Positions 9,141 through 18,426 of a stretch of DNA of 64,000 bases are shown piece after piece. This stretch comes from Dyella subtropica (GTDB lineage Bacteria > Pseudomonadota > Gammaproteobacteria > Xanthomonadales > Rhodanobacteraceae): the NCBI RefSeq assembly GCF_026283965.1, contig NZ_JAPDPD010000020.1, forward strand, positions 41,918-105,917. Direction: 5' to 3'. Each line of letters opens with the position of its first letter. Position 1 is the stretch's first letter. The position numbers and the translations under genes are program-made. The notes beneath the pieces are model-generated. The model saw only the letters and a list, made by a program, of their open reading frames with translations, was not told the origin of the DNA and made no database searches.

Positions 9141-10073
9141 ATGACGCTGCCCGGCGACGTCATGCGCAGTGTGGATACCTGGACTGATCTGTCCGGGTTC
9201 AAGACGCTGCAGCAATCCGCGCAAGCGGATGCGAAGTCTGCGCTACCGGTGGTGGCGAAGCAGTTCGAGTCGATCTTCACCCAGATGATGCTCAAATCCA
9301 TGCGCGACGCGAGCGGCAGCGACGGGCTGTTCGATAGCCAGGCCAGCAACACCTGGCGCGAGATGTTCGATCAGCAGCTGTCCCTCAATCTGTCCCAGCA
9401 CGGCAAGGGCCTCGGTATTGCGCAGATGCTGGTGCGCCAGCTTGGAGGCGCATCGAGCGGCACGGATGCAGCGGCCACCCCGACAGCCGACGATTGGCAA
9501 CAGCGTCTCGGCTCGGTGATGCATGCCGCCGGCTCGGTCGCGGAGAAAGCCGTGAGCTGGCTGCCGGAAGATGCGCAAGCGTTCGTGCGCGATCTTGCGC
9601 CGCAAGCGGCGAAGGTGGCCAAACAGCTCGGCGTATCCGTACGTGCTGTGCTGGCGCAGGCTGCGCTAGAGACGCAGTGGGGTCAGCACATGCCGCAAAG
9701 CCAGGGCAAGAGCAGCAACAATCTGTTCGGCATGAAGGCCGGTTCGAGCTGGGACGGGGCCAAGGTCAACGTGCCGACGTTGGAATTCGAGGATGGCGTG
9801 GCGGTGCGCCGCAACGCGCAGTTCCGCGCTTACAAGTCGCCGGCAGATTCGCTGGCCGACTACGCGCGGCTGATTACCGACAACCCGCGCTACGCCCAGG
9901 CGCTGGGTCACGGCGACGACGTGCTGGGTTTTGCCAAGGGCCTGGTCAATGGCGGCTACGCCACTGACCCGTCGTATGCGCACAAGCTGGCCGCCATCGC
10001 GAACAGTCCGCAGATGCGCCAGGCGCTTGATGCGCTCAAGAAAGTGATCGGTGCGCCGATCCCCTCAGAGTGA
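9141..10073 (+). CDS. flgJ: Flagellar rod assembly protein and muramidase FlgJ
   Basis: This 310-residue protein has an N-terminal rod-binding domain (about residues 35-100, including FESIFTQMMLKSMRDAS). Its C-terminal glucosaminidase-type domain (about 150-300) has the putative catalytic Glu177 in LAQAALETQWGQ and SSNNLFGMKA. It cuts peptidoglycan so the rod can pass. This dual form is usual in gammaproteobacteria. It closes the flgB-flgJ group. Confidence 0.95.
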   Translation: MTLPGDVMRSVDTWTDLSGFKTLQQSAQADAKSALPVVAKQFESIFTQMMLKSMRDASGSDGLFDSQASNTWREMFDQQLSLNLSQHGKGLGIAQMLVRQLGGASSGTDAAATPTADDWQQRLGSVMHAAGSVAEKAVSWLPEDAQAFVRDLAPQAAKVAKQLGVSVRAVLAQAALETQWGQHMPQSQGKSSNNLFGMKAGSSWDGAKVNVPTLEFEDGVAVRRNAQFRAYKSPADSLADYARLITDNPRYAQALGHGDDVLGFAKGLVNGGYATDPSYAHKLAAIANSPQMRQALDALKKVIGAPIPSE

Positions 10074-10100
10074 TGTATCCAGGAAAACCCTACGTGATGA

Positions 10101-10280
10101 GTGTCGAGTCTCGGCTAGCGCGATTTTCTCCTCCCCTTGCTCGCAGGGGGAGGCCGGGAGGGGGTGAGCACTTGCGAAAGCCTCTATCGAAACGCTTTCT
10201 CAAGTACTCACCCCTCCCCAGCCCTCCCCTGCAAGCAGGGGAGGGAGCAGTAACTCGCGAAGCTGAGATTCGGTGCGAAT
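10101..10280 (+). repeat. Family B palindromic repeat (B1), MITE-like
   Basis: This fills the 219-base flgJ-flgK gap. Inverted C-rich arms (CTCCTCCCCTTGCTCGCAGG and its partner near 10230-10252) flank a core with its own ends GTGAGCACTTG / CAAGTACTCAC. The outer ends GTGTCGAGTCTCGGC and GCTGAGATTCGGTGCG are also roughly inverted. Related copies lie at 34701, 46228 and 58185. Confidence 0.75.
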
Positions 10281-10292
10281 CAGGAAAACCCC

Positions 10293-12170
10293 ATGGCTAA
10301 CCTACTCAGTACCGCGGTGTCGGGACTCAACGCGGCCCAGGTCGCGCTGAATACCGTCGGTAACAACATCAGCAACACGAACACCGACGGCTATAGCCGC
10401 CAGATCGTGCAGCAGGTGGAAAGTGTCACCCAGCCCGGTCCTCAGTACACCATCGGCACCGGCGTGGACGTGGTGTCGGTGCAGCGCGCTTATAGCGATT
10501 ATTTGACCCAGGCGGTGTGGAGTAACAACTCCAGCCTGCAGCGCGCGACCGCCTACAACGGTCTGGCCGGCAGCTTGAACAGCCTGCTCAGCAATGGTGG
10601 CGATCTGCAAGGTTCGCTGGATGGTTTGTACGGCGGCTTCAGCGCGGTGGCGAATACGCCGGGCGTGTCGTCCACGCGTCAGGCCTTGCTCGGCAGCGCC
10701 AGCGCATTGACCACCGTATTCAACACGCTGGGCCAGCAGCTGGCTTCGCAGCAGAGCCAGGTCAACGGCAAGATCGGCAGTACGGTGCAGAGCATCAACT
10801 CGGCGGCCAGCAGCATCGCCGATCTCAATGCGCGCATTGCCCAATCCGGCACCACCGGTGTGCCCAACAATCTGCTCGACCAGCGCGATGCGATGGTGAA
10901 GACGCTCTCCGGTTATCTGGGGGTTTCCAGCTACAACCAGCCCGACGGCACCGTCAGCGTTTACTCCAGCAACGGCCAGGCGCTGGTGGTCGGCGGCAAA
11001 TCGTATGCGCTGTCGACCGCGAGGGACGCCTACGATACGAACCGCACCAACGTGCTCGACAGCAGTGGCACGGATGTCACCAGCAAGATCAGTGGTGGCT
11101 CGCTCGGCGCGTTGCTGGATTTTCGCGGCAATGTGCTGGACAACGTGCAGAACCAGTTGGGCCGGGCTGCGGTGGCACTGTCTTCCAGCGTCAATGCGCA
11201 GCAGGCCAAGGGCCTGGACATGAATGGCCAGCAGGGCGGGCCGATGTTCAGCGTGCCTTCCCCGGCGGTGCTGCCCAACGGTGGCAACCAGGGCAGTGCG
11301 ACGATCGCGGCCAGCGTCAGCGATGTTTCCAAGCTGACCAGCGCCGACTACGTCATGCGTTACGACGGCAGCGCGTGGAACCTCAAGACCACGGCGGGCC
11401 AAAACGTGGCGTTGACGACGAATGCCGACGGCAGCCTGTCGGCCGATGGGTTGACCCTTGCGCTCTCGGGTACGCCGAAGGCAGGCGACAGCTATCTGAT
11501 CGAGCCGACGCGCCAGGCAGCGAGCGGCCTCACCATGACCATGACCGATCCGAACAAGATCGCCGCGGCCGCCGCGCTGACGACCTCGGCCAGTGGCACG
11601 AACACGGGCAGCGCCAAGGTCGCCGGCATCAGCGTGCAGGATGCGTCCAATGCAGCGCTGCTCAGCAATGCCAAGGTGAGCTTCCCTACGGCAGGCACGT
11701 ATCAGGTCGCCAACAGCGCAGGTACGGTACTCGCCAGTGGCAGCTACACAGCGGGCCAGACGATCTCCGCCAACGGTTGGAATATGACGCTGTCGGGCAC
11801 GCCGGCTGCCGGCGACAGTTTTGCCGTGAGCGCCAACAGCAATGGGCTCAAGGACAACAGCAACGCCCTGGCGCTGGCCGGGCTGGCCGACAAGGGTGTG
11901 CTGGATGGCGCGGCCACGTCGGTGATCGCCGCCTACGGCAACCTGACAACCCAGGTCGGCACCGTCGGCAGCCAGGCCGCGACCGGTCTCACCACGCAAA
12001 CCAGTCTCTACAACCAGGCAGTGTCGTCCCAGCAAAGCGTGTCCGGCGTCAATCTCGACGAAGAGGCCGCGAGCATGGTGCGCTATCAGCAGGCCTATCA
12101 GGCTTCGGCCCAGGTCATTTCCACGGCGCAGACCATCTTCGGAAGTCTGCTCAACGCCATGCACGGGTGA
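10293..12170 (+). CDS. flgK: Flagellar hook-filament junction protein FlgK (HAP1)
   Basis: The protein is 625 residues. It begins MANLLSTAVSGLNAAQVALN with NNISNTNTDGYSRQIV, and ends with NLDEEAASMVRYQQAYQASA, the standard HAP1 ends. The middle carries two similar stretches with the pattern LSGTPxAGDS (near residues 390 and 510), suggesting duplicated beta domains. FlgK joins hook to filament with FlgL, which follows after five bases. The ATG at 10293 is preceded by AGGAAAA. Confidence 0.96.
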   Translation: MANLLSTAVSGLNAAQVALNTVGNNISNTNTDGYSRQIVQQVESVTQPGPQYTIGTGVDVVSVQRAYSDYLTQAVWSNNSSLQRATAYNGLAGSLNSLLSNGGDLQGSLDGLYGGFSAVANTPGVSSTRQALLGSASALTTVFNTLGQQLASQQSQVNGKIGSTVQSINSAASSIADLNARIAQSGTTGVPNNLLDQRDAMVKTLSGYLGVSSYNQPDGTVSVYSSNGQALVVGGKSYALSTARDAYDTNRTNVLDSSGTDVTSKISGGSLGALLDFRGNVLDNVQNQLGRAAVALSSSVNAQQAKGLDMNGQQGGPMFSVPSPAVLPNGGNQGSATIAASVSDVSKLTSADYVMRYDGSAWNLKTTAGQNVALTTNADGSLSADGLTLALSGTPKAGDSYLIEPTRQAASGLTMTMTDPNKIAAAAALTTSASGTNTGSAKVAGISVQDASNAALLSNAKVSFPTAGTYQVANSAGTVLASGSYTAGQTISANGWNMTLSGTPAAGDSFAVSANSNGLKDNSNALALAGLADKGVLDGAATSVIAAYGNLTTQVGTVGSQAATGLTTQTSLYNQAVSSQQSVSGVNLDEEAASMVRYQQAYQASAQVISTAQTIFGSLLNAMHG

Positions 12171-12175
12171 TCGCG

Positions 12176-13402
12176 ATGCGCCTTTCCACCAGTTGGATGT
12201 ACCAGCAGTCGCTGAGCAGCATGCTCAACCAGCAAAGCTCTGTGGCTGCTTCGCAGAACCAGGTCACCACCGGCAAACGCATCAACGTGCCTTCGGACGA
12301 TCCGGCCGGGGCGGGGCAGGTGATCAGCCTCAACCACATCATGGCGGCCAATACGCAGTATTCGAGCAACATCGACAGCGCGACCACGCGACTCAACACC
12401 GAAGCCAGCGTACTCACTTCGGTCAACGGTTTGCTGGACCAGGCGCGCACGCTGGGCCTGCAGGGCATCAACAGCACGCTGGCGCCCGCCGACCGCGCCA
12501 GCATGGCCAGCCAGCTCAGCCAGATGCGCGATCAGCTGGTGCAGCTGGGCAACAGCACCGACAGCAACGGCAACGCACTGTTTGCCGGAACGGCCACTAC
12601 CACGGCGCCGTTCCAGGCGGGCGCGGGCGGCAATGTGAGTTATGTCGGCAATGGTGTGCAGCAAATGGCCGCGATTGGCGCGGGTCTGCAGCTGCCGACG
12701 GGCGACTCCGGTGCCGGCTTGTTCATGAATATTCCGGCCGGCAACGGCAGCTTTGTCGCCGCGGCGGGCAGCACCAATACCGGCTCGCTGCTGGTGGGCG
12801 CCAACAGCGTGGCGGATCTATCGGCGTGGAACGCCGCGCTGCCAGCCAGTGGCGGCGGCTACACCATCACCTTCGGTGCGGGCGGCGCATGGACTGCGGC
12901 GGATGCGCATGGCAATCCGGTGTTGAACAGCAGCGGCAGCCCGGTGGGCGGTACCTACACCGACGGCGGCAGCATCAGTTTCAACGGACTCACCGTTGCC
13001 ATGAGCGGCACGCCGGCAGCGGGCGACACCGTGTCGGTGAAGGCCGGCACCCAACAAGATGTTTTCACCACGCTCAACACCATGATCGCCACGCTGCAAG
13101 GCGGCGGCAGCGAAGTGCAGATCGCCAACGGCTTGAGTCGCCAACTGGAATCGTTGGATCAGGCGCAGTCCGCCGTGGCCAATGTGCAGGTATCGGTCGG
13201 CGGTCGGCTCAACACCTTGCAGACGCAGCAGAACACCTATACCGACCTCAACGTCACCTACAAGGCGGCGCTGTCGGGCGTGCAGGATGTCGACGCCTAT
13301 ACAGCGATCAGCAACCTCAGCCTGCAGTCGGCCTCGCTGCAGGCATCGCAGCAGGTGTTTGCGCAGGTGAAGTCGATGAGCCTGTTCAACTATCTCAAGT
13401 GA
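12176..13402 (+). CDS. flgL: Flagellar hook-filament junction protein FlgL (HAP3)
   Basis: This 408-residue protein has a flagellin-like N-terminus (MRLSTSWMYQQSLSSMLNQ, then GKRINVPSDDPAGAGQVI) and a matching C-terminal helix region (QVSVGGRLNTLQTQQN). The middle contains an LSGTP/MSGTPAAGDTVSV block like that in FlgK. It completes the hook-filament junction. The ATG at 12176 was chosen by homology; a long frame from inside flgK is a shadow. Confidence 0.95.
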   Translation: MRLSTSWMYQQSLSSMLNQQSSVAASQNQVTTGKRINVPSDDPAGAGQVISLNHIMAANTQYSSNIDSATTRLNTEASVLTSVNGLLDQARTLGLQGINSTLAPADRASMASQLSQMRDQLVQLGNSTDSNGNALFAGTATTTAPFQAGAGGNVSYVGNGVQQMAAIGAGLQLPTGDSGAGLFMNIPAGNGSFVAAAGSTNTGSLLVGANSVADLSAWNAALPASGGGYTITFGAGGAWTAADAHGNPVLNSSGSPVGGTYTDGGSISFNGLTVAMSGTPAAGDTVSVKAGTQQDVFTTLNTMIATLQGGGSEVQIANGLSRQLESLDQAQSAVANVQVSVGGRLNTLQTQQNTYTDLNVTYKAALSGVQDVDAYTAISNLSLQSASLQASQQVFAQVKSMSLFNYLK

Positions 13403-13472
13403 TCTGTTGCGCGGGCCAGTGGTTTTGTGACCTGCGCCTAATGCATGCGGGCGAACGACGCAAGCAAAGCTC

Positions 13473-13499
13473 TCAAGTAATTCCGATCAGAGCCGAAAC
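13473..13499 (+). promoter_or_regulatory. Sigma-28 (FliA) promoter of fliC
   Basis: TCAAGTAA at 13473-13480, an 11-base spacer and GCCGAAAC at 13492-13499 fit TAAAGTTT-N11-GCCGATAA. The box ends 97 bases before fliC, leaving a leader of about 90 bases. FliA, encoded in this window, is the expected sigma factor. Confidence 0.8.
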
Positions 13500-13596
13500 A
13501 CTCCTTGAGGCGGATGGCACTCCGAGACAAAGGAACCTTGCCGCCGGGATGAGTAAGGCCCAAACAATCCGGCCAATGGTTCCGTAGGAGATATCC

Positions 13597-15081
13597 ATGT
13601 CACTTGTTATCAATACCAACGTTTCTTCGCTGACCGCCCAGAACAACCTGACGAAGTCGCAGAGCGCCCTGGCCATGGCCACCCAGCGCTTGTCCTCGGG
13701 CCTGAAGATCAACAGCGCCAAGGACAACGCCGCGGGCTACGCGATCTCCACCCGCTTCACCACCCAGATCGGCGGCATCGGCCAGGCCAGCTCCAATGCC
13801 AGCGACGCCATCTCGCTCTCGCAGACCACGCAGTCGGCACTGGACCAGGTCACCTCCAACCTGCAGGCCATCCGCGACCTCGCCGTGCAGTCGGCCAGCG
13901 GCAACTACACCACCACCGACCGTCAGGCGATCGACACCGAAGTGCAGCAGCGCCTGTCGGAAATCACCCGCATCGCCAACCAGACCGACTTCAACGGTAA
14001 GAAGGTGCTGGACGGTTCCACCGGCACGCTGACCTTCCAGGTCGGTGCCAACGTGGGCCAGACCATCAGCGTGTCGATGAACCAGGGCGTGAAGACCAGC
14101 CAGCTGGGCGCGATCTCCGAGGTCTCCACCGGCGACATCGCTGCGGCCACCTTCAACACCACCACCACGCCGGCCACGGCGGGCTCGGTCGTCGGCAGCA
14201 TCGCCGCTCCCACCGACTACAGCGTCACCTCCGCCGCATTCACGGTGGACGGCCATGCCGTGAACCTCAATGCCAACTACGGCACCGCCGCCGCCACGGT
14301 AGCGGCAGTCCAGACCCAGTTGAACGCAGCCGCTCCGGGCACCTATTCGGTCTCCAGCGCGGGCGGCAAGCTGAGCATCGCGACCACCGCTACGGGTGCC
14401 GGCGCCGCCGCCCCGGTGCTGGCGGGTGCCGGTGTGGCCACTGCCTTCGGTGGCGCTCCGGTGTCCACCGCAGGTGCAGCGGCGGTGACCACCCCTGCGC
14501 CGATCGCCAGCGAAGGACTCACCGTCAACGGTACCGCGATCGATACCAGCAAAGTGAAGACCGTGCAGGACCTGTCTGACGCCATCAACGCCTCCAATAT
14601 CAGTGGCGTGAGCGCGGCGGTCAGCTCCGACGGCAAGGGCATCAACATCTATTCCAGCGATACCACCAATGGCTTGAAGGTCGGCGATACCGGCGCTGCG
14701 GTCATCACGGGATCCTCCACCGGCAACGGTGCTGCCTACACCGCCAATACCCAGCTGACGGCAGCGGGCTCCCTGGCCACTGGCAACGTGCAGACGGTGG
14801 ATTCCTCGAACGATCTGATCTCGCGCGTCGACGTTGCGCTGAGCACGGTGAGCAACTTGAACAGCACGCTGGGCGCGGTGCAGAACCGCTTCCAGTCCAC
14901 CATCTCCACGCTGAGCTCGATGTCGACCAACTTGACGGCTTCGCAGTCCACCATCCGCGACGCCGACTTCGCTACCGAAACGGCGAACCTCAGCAAGGCC
15001 AACATCCTGCAGCAGGCCGGTATCTCGGTGCTGTCGCAGGCCAACTCGCAGCCGCAGCAGGTGCTGAAGCTGTTGCAGTAA
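13597..15081 (+). CDS. fliC: Flagellin
   Basis: The protein is 494 residues. The N-terminal D0/D1 region begins MSLVINTNVSSLTAQNNL with QRLSSGLKINSAKDNAAGYA. The C-terminal half repeats the coiled pattern and ends ANILQQAGISVLSQANSQPQ. The Ala/Thr/Gly-rich middle (about 170-370) is the surface-exposed variable part, with flagellin-IN-like repeats. It has its own sigma-28 promoter, a good AGGAGA ribosome site and a hairpin after the stop, so it is a single-gene unit. Only one flagellin gene is seen here. Confidence 0.97.
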   Translation: MSLVINTNVSSLTAQNNLTKSQSALAMATQRLSSGLKINSAKDNAAGYAISTRFTTQIGGIGQASSNASDAISLSQTTQSALDQVTSNLQAIRDLAVQSASGNYTTTDRQAIDTEVQQRLSEITRIANQTDFNGKKVLDGSTGTLTFQVGANVGQTISVSMNQGVKTSQLGAISEVSTGDIAAATFNTTTTPATAGSVVGSIAAPTDYSVTSAAFTVDGHAVNLNANYGTAAATVAAVQTQLNAAAPGTYSVSSAGGKLSIATTATGAGAAAPVLAGAGVATAFGGAPVSTAGAAAVTTPAPIASEGLTVNGTAIDTSKVKTVQDLSDAINASNISGVSAAVSSDGKGINIYSSDTTNGLKVGDTGAAVITGSSTGNGAAYTANTQLTAAGSLATGNVQTVDSSNDLISRVDVALSTVSNLNSTLGAVQNRFQSTISTLSSMSTNLTASQSTIRDADFATETANLSKANILQQAGISVLSQANSQPQQVLKLLQ

Positions 15082-15092
15082 CAGAGGACGGC

Positions 15093-15140
15093 CGGCCGGG
15101 ACTCTCCTGTGTCCCGGCCGTCTGGCCGCTGGTTTTTCCG
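15093..15140 (+). terminator. Probable intrinsic terminator after fliC
   Basis: A perfect 10-bp stem (CGGCCGGGAC at 15093-15102 with GTCCCGGCCG at 15111-15120) has an eight-base loop and lies 11 bases after the fliC stop. A short T run (TTTTT) follows 12 bases after the stem rather than directly, so termination is likely but not textbook. Two further stem-loops follow before fliD (15146-15168 and 15188-15227). Confidence 0.6.
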
Positions 15141-15286
15141 TTCGACGGCATCGCGACAAACGATGCCGCCGAGCGCAAACAGGAGCCGCCGGCAAAGTCC
15201 TTGCGTCCGGGCGAGGGTTTTGCCGGCGACTCGCGCAGTCCGCTTCGCGCAGGAGCGGTATGGATTGAATACTGACGAGGGTCGCC

Positions 15287-16753
15287 ATGACGACTACCAG
15301 CGCTACATCCGGCAATAGCCTGAGCTCCTTGCTCAGTTCACTGACATCGGGCGGTTCGTCGGGCTCGTCCTCGAGCGGCGGGTCATCGTCCACTTCGGGG
15401 ACCGGCACGCTCAGCTCGGCGGGTATCGGCTCGGGTCTCAACGTGACCCAGATCGTGACTGCGCTGGTCAATGCCAGGCAGGCGCCGCAGCAGGGACAGA
15501 TCAACACACACACCAAGCAGACCAACGATCTGCTCAACGGCCTGTCATCGCTCAGTTCCGCGCTGACCCCGCTGCAGGCCGCGCTTACCAAGCTCGCCGC
15601 CGGCAGCACCTTCAGCAGCTATGCGGCGAGCCTGAGTACGTCCAGCGTCGGCACGGCCAGCACCTTGAGCAACGCCACGCCTGGCAACTACGCGCTCAAT
15701 GTCACCCAGTTGGCCACCGCGCAGAAGCGCACCAGCGATTCCTATGTCAGCGGCACCGCGGTGGGCGCGGGCACGCTGAACATCGCGGTGGGCAGCAGCA
15801 GTGTGAGCATCAGCGTGTCGGCCACGGCTTCGCTGTCGGACATCGCCACGGCGATCAACCAGGCATCCGGCAATCCGGGCGTCACCGCCTCGGTGGTCAA
15901 CGGTAGTGCCGGCTCGCAGCTGATGGTGAGCTCCAGCAAGACCGGCATCGCCAACGGTTTCTCGATCAGCGCCGGCAGCGGCAGCAGCGCGGGCCTTGCC
16001 ACGCTGGCCAACAAACTCAACACCGCCGGCAGCAATGAGGCGCTGGACGCGCAGCTGACCATCGACGGCATCGCCGTCGACAGCGCCACCAACACCGTGA
16101 CCGGCGCCCTGAACGGGGTGACGCTCAACCTGGCGGCCACGGGCAGCACGCGGCTCGTGGTGACACAGGACAACAGCGGCCCGCAGGCGGCGGTACAGGC
16201 CTTCGTCGACGCGTACAACGGCTACGCCGGTACCGTCGCGCAGCTGTCCAGCTACGACAAGACCAGCGGCACCGCTGGCGTGCTGCTCGGCGATACCACC
16301 CTTGGTTCCTTGCAGCGCCAGATGTCAGGCGTGCTGGGCAGCGCGGTTCCCGGCAACAGCATCGGTACGCTGGCCAGCCTGGGCATTACGCGCAAAGCCG
16401 ACGGCTCCATGGCGCTCGATACCGGCAAGCTCACCGCGGCGCTGAATGCGAACCCGAATGCCGTAAGCAGCCTGTTCGGCGGTAACAACGGCTACGCGAC
16501 CCGGCTCAATACGGCGCTCAATGGCTATACCTCGCCCAACAGCATCATTCCGTCGCGGATCAAGAGCCTCAATGCCGCACTGACCAAGCTGAGCGGCCAG
16601 CAGACCGATCTCAATGCGCGCATGGCGACGTATCAGAAACAGTTGCAGACCCAGTACACCAACCTCGACTCGCTGATGTCGCAGTTGAACAGCACCAGCA
16701 GCTACCTGACCACGGTGCTGCAGCAAATGACGTCCAGCAATTCGAAGAACTGA
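15287..16753 (+). CDS. fliD: Flagellar filament cap protein FliD (HAP2)
   Basis: This 488-residue protein has a Ser/Gly-rich N-terminal tail and then SAGIGSGLNVTQIVTALVNA, the FliD N-terminal motif. A central HAP2 region and a C-terminal coiled coil (LSGQQTDLNARMATYQKQL) end with YLTTVLQQM. It caps the filament and helps flagellin polymerise. The ATG at 15287 follows GAGGGTCGCC. I saw no convincing sigma-28 box in the 205-base gap after fliC. fliS follows after 16 bases. Confidence 0.94.
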   Translation: MTTTSATSGNSLSSLLSSLTSGGSSGSSSSGGSSSTSGTGTLSSAGIGSGLNVTQIVTALVNARQAPQQGQINTHTKQTNDLLNGLSSLSSALTPLQAALTKLAAGSTFSSYAASLSTSSVGTASTLSNATPGNYALNVTQLATAQKRTSDSYVSGTAVGAGTLNIAVGSSSVSISVSATASLSDIATAINQASGNPGVTASVVNGSAGSQLMVSSSKTGIANGFSISAGSGSSAGLATLANKLNTAGSNEALDAQLTIDGIAVDSATNTVTGALNGVTLNLAATGSTRLVVTQDNSGPQAAVQAFVDAYNGYAGTVAQLSSYDKTSGTAGVLLGDTTLGSLQRQMSGVLGSAVPGNSIGTLASLGITRKADGSMALDTGKLTAALNANPNAVSSLFGGNNGYATRLNTALNGYTSPNSIIPSRIKSLNAALTKLSGQQTDLNARMATYQKQLQTQYTNLDSLMSQLNSTSSYLTTVLQQMTSSNSKN

Positions 16754-16769
16754 TCGCTGAGGAACCGAG

Positions 16770-17201
16770 ATGAGTTACGGATACATGCGCAACGCTAGCG
16801 CGATCTACCAGGAAAACAGCGCCCGTGGTGGCGTCGAGGGTGCCGATCGCCATCAACTGACCGCCATGCTGTTCGACGGCTTGATCGATCGTATCAATCA
16901 GGCCCGTGGCGCGATGATGTGCGGCAATGTGGCGACCAAGGGCACCAATTTTTCTCGCGCGCTCGCCATTATCGGTGAGCTGCGCGATAGCCTGGATCAC
17001 GAGGCCGGCGGCGAACTGAGCGCACGCCTCGACGCGCTGTACGACTACGTCGCACGCCGTCTGCTGCACGCACAGCTCCATGACGACGTGCGTGCCATCG
17101 ACGAGGCTTTGCGGTTGCTTGCGCCGGTGCGGGAAGCCTGGCTGCAGATTCGCGATACCTATTTGGCCTCGCAAGATCAGGCACAGGGCGCGGCGGCGTG
17201 A
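16770..17201 (+). CDS. fliS: Flagellin export chaperone FliS
   Basis: The 143-residue, mostly helical protein begins MSYGYMRNASAIYQENSARG. It carries the FliS pattern HQLTAMLFDGLIDRINQARG and a DYVARRLLHAQLHDD helix. FliS binds the flagellin C-terminus and keeps it unassembled until export. It lies between fliD and a fliT-like gene, the standard arrangement, and its stop overlaps the next start (GTGA). Confidence 0.93.
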   Translation: MSYGYMRNASAIYQENSARGGVEGADRHQLTAMLFDGLIDRINQARGAMMCGNVATKGTNFSRALAIIGELRDSLDHEAGGELSARLDALYDYVARRLLHAQLHDDVRAIDEALRLLAPVREAWLQIRDTYLASQDQAQGAAA

Positions 17202-17479
17202 GCGGGCTGGCCCATGCCCTGCAGCTGAGCACGCAGATGCTGGAGTGCGCGCGGCGCGGTGAATGGGAGCGAGTGGCGGAGCTGGAAGCCGAAAGAGCGG
17301 CTGCGTTGACCTCGCTGGTCGAGGCCGAGCCGGCGGCCGTGCACACGTTGTTGGAGCAGAATCGCGAGTTGACCCTGCTGACGGCGGCGGCTCGGGGTGA
17401 GATAGGCCGCGCGATGGGCGAGCAACGTCATGCGCATCGGGCGCTGAACGCTTATCTTGGCGCCGGTGTTGAGGCCTGA
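17198..17479 (+). CDS. fliT: FliT-like flagellar export chaperone
   Basis: The product is 93 residues and all-helical. A central region, WERVAELEAERAAALTSLVE, resembles the FliT family. FliT-type proteins guard the FliD cap protein and some export components. The GTG start overlaps the fliS stop. Sequence conservation in this family is low, so the call rests on size, helical pattern and position. Confidence 0.7.
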   Translation: MSGLAHALQLSTQMLECARRGEWERVAELEAERAAALTSLVEAEPAAVHTLLEQNRELTLLTAAARGEIGRAMGEQRHAHRALNAYLGAGVEA

Positions 17480-17609
17480 CGCGGAGAAATTCACTGCGGA
17501 CGGCGCTGCGCGAATGCACCATTCCCGACGGCGACGCCCAGCCCCGGCGTCGAGGCTCCGTCGCCTGACGGGGTAGATGGCGGCATGCGCCGCCCATGGC
17601 GAGGGGCTT

Positions 17610-18167
17610 ATGCGAGACGAATCCTGGCAGGCGTTTTCCGAACGGGTCGACTACGAGGACCGCCTTCACGTCGATTGCATGGCACTGAGTGAGCCCATGC
17701 ACGAGGCCGAGGCCACTGCGTTGCGCGAGCGGAACCTGAACGTGCTTACGACGTTGACGGCATTCGATGAGCGTCGCAGCGATGCCATCGAAGACGAAAC
17801 GCCGCTGATGCAGGAGCTGGCGCGCATCGACAGCAAGTTGAATGTGTTGATGGCGGTGGTCGATCGTCTGTTGTTGCCGGAAGTGAATCTTCCCGCGCGC
17901 CAACCCATTCGCTTCAACGCCGTTGGCGCCTTGCTGCCCGGCGCATTGCTACCGCCTGGCGCAGCTTCCATTCTCCTGCGTATCCATTTCGACGCTTGTC
18001 GCGCTTTGCCACTGGAATTGCCGGCAAATATCACCGCGCATCGCATCGACGACATGGCTTTCGTTGCATTCGAAACCGTTGGCGAATCGGTCGGCGAAGG
18101 GCTGGAACGGCTCGTGTTTAGACACCACCGACGCAAAGTGGCAGGTGCGCGTCAGTCTGCGCAGTGA
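17610..18167 (+). CDS. Atypical (tetramer-type) PilZ domain protein
   Basis: The product is 185 residues. An N-terminal part (about 1-95) has a long helix with heptad-like spacing (MQELARIDSKLNVLMAVVDR). A beta-rich C-terminal part follows and closes with RLVFRHHRRKVAGARQ, the kind of terminal helix found in the tetrameric PilZ group typified by Xanthomonas XCC6012 (PF16823). The classical RxxxR and DxSxxG c-di-GMP motifs are not visible, as expected for that group. ATG 17610 follows GAGGGGC. Its place after fliS/fliT suggests a regulatory role in motility. The family call is by pattern and context only. Confidence 0.6.
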   Translation: MRDESWQAFSERVDYEDRLHVDCMALSEPMHEAEATALRERNLNVLTTLTAFDERRSDAIEDETPLMQELARIDSKLNVLMAVVDRLLLPEVNLPARQPIRFNAVGALLPGALLPPGAASILLRIHFDACRALPLELPANITAHRIDDMAFVAFETVGESVGEGLERLVFRHHRRKVAGARQSAQ

Positions 18168-18185
18168 CATTTCGACAATGTGCTC

Positions 18186-18199
18186 TTCACAAATGTGAA
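18186..18199. promoter_or_regulatory. Short perfect palindrome in the fleQ leader region
   Basis: TTCACA-AA-TGTGAA is a perfect inverted repeat. It begins 19 bases after the PilZ-gene stop and 17 bases before the CRP/Clp-type site. It could be a second regulator site or a small hairpin. No T run follows, so it is not a good terminator. Confidence 0.35.
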
Positions 18200-18215
18200 T
18201 AGCGTCGTTAACGCA

Positions 18216-18231
18216 TGTGATCAACATCACA
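18216..18231. promoter_or_regulatory. CRP/Clp-type binding site upstream of fleQ
   Basis: TGTGATCAACATCACA matches the CRP consensus TGTGA-N6-TCACA at every fixed position. Xanthomonads use the CRP homologue Clp, which shares this recognition sequence and responds to c-di-GMP. The site is about 180 bases before the sigma-54-type box and 305 before fleQ. The binding protein is inferred. Confidence 0.65.
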
Positions 18232-18409
18232 AATTCGACGGCTTGTCTCGCGAGATCGTGACAGGTGGCACGATTTTTATGCGCGTCCGCTCAAGTTAGG
18301 AATGTTCGTAAACCTTAGAAATTCATGTGTTTGTGGTTTCTTGCGATGCCGCATAGTCGCTTTGGATCGAGCGAAGTGACGCATTTGGTACGACGAAACA
18401 GTGATTGCC

Positions 18410-18426
18410 TTGGCCTCTTTTTTGCT
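18410..18426 (+). promoter_or_regulatory. Sigma-54-like promoter of fleQ
   Basis: TTGGCCTCTTTTTTGCT keeps the -24 core TTGGC and the -12 core TTGCT with GG and GC exactly ten bases apart. The middle deviates from the consensus. The predicted start near 18437 gives a leader of about 100 bases. The TGGCACG at 18266 has no -12 partner at correct distance. Confidence 0.5.

Noticed and set aside
11375..12175. Long plus-strand frame through flgK into flgL
   Set aside because: The upstream part is low-complexity shadow; FlgL homology begins at 12176.
18266..18282. TGGCACG upstream of fleQ as a sigma-54 promoter
   Set aside because: No TTGC lies at the required distance; the next GC is two bases too far.
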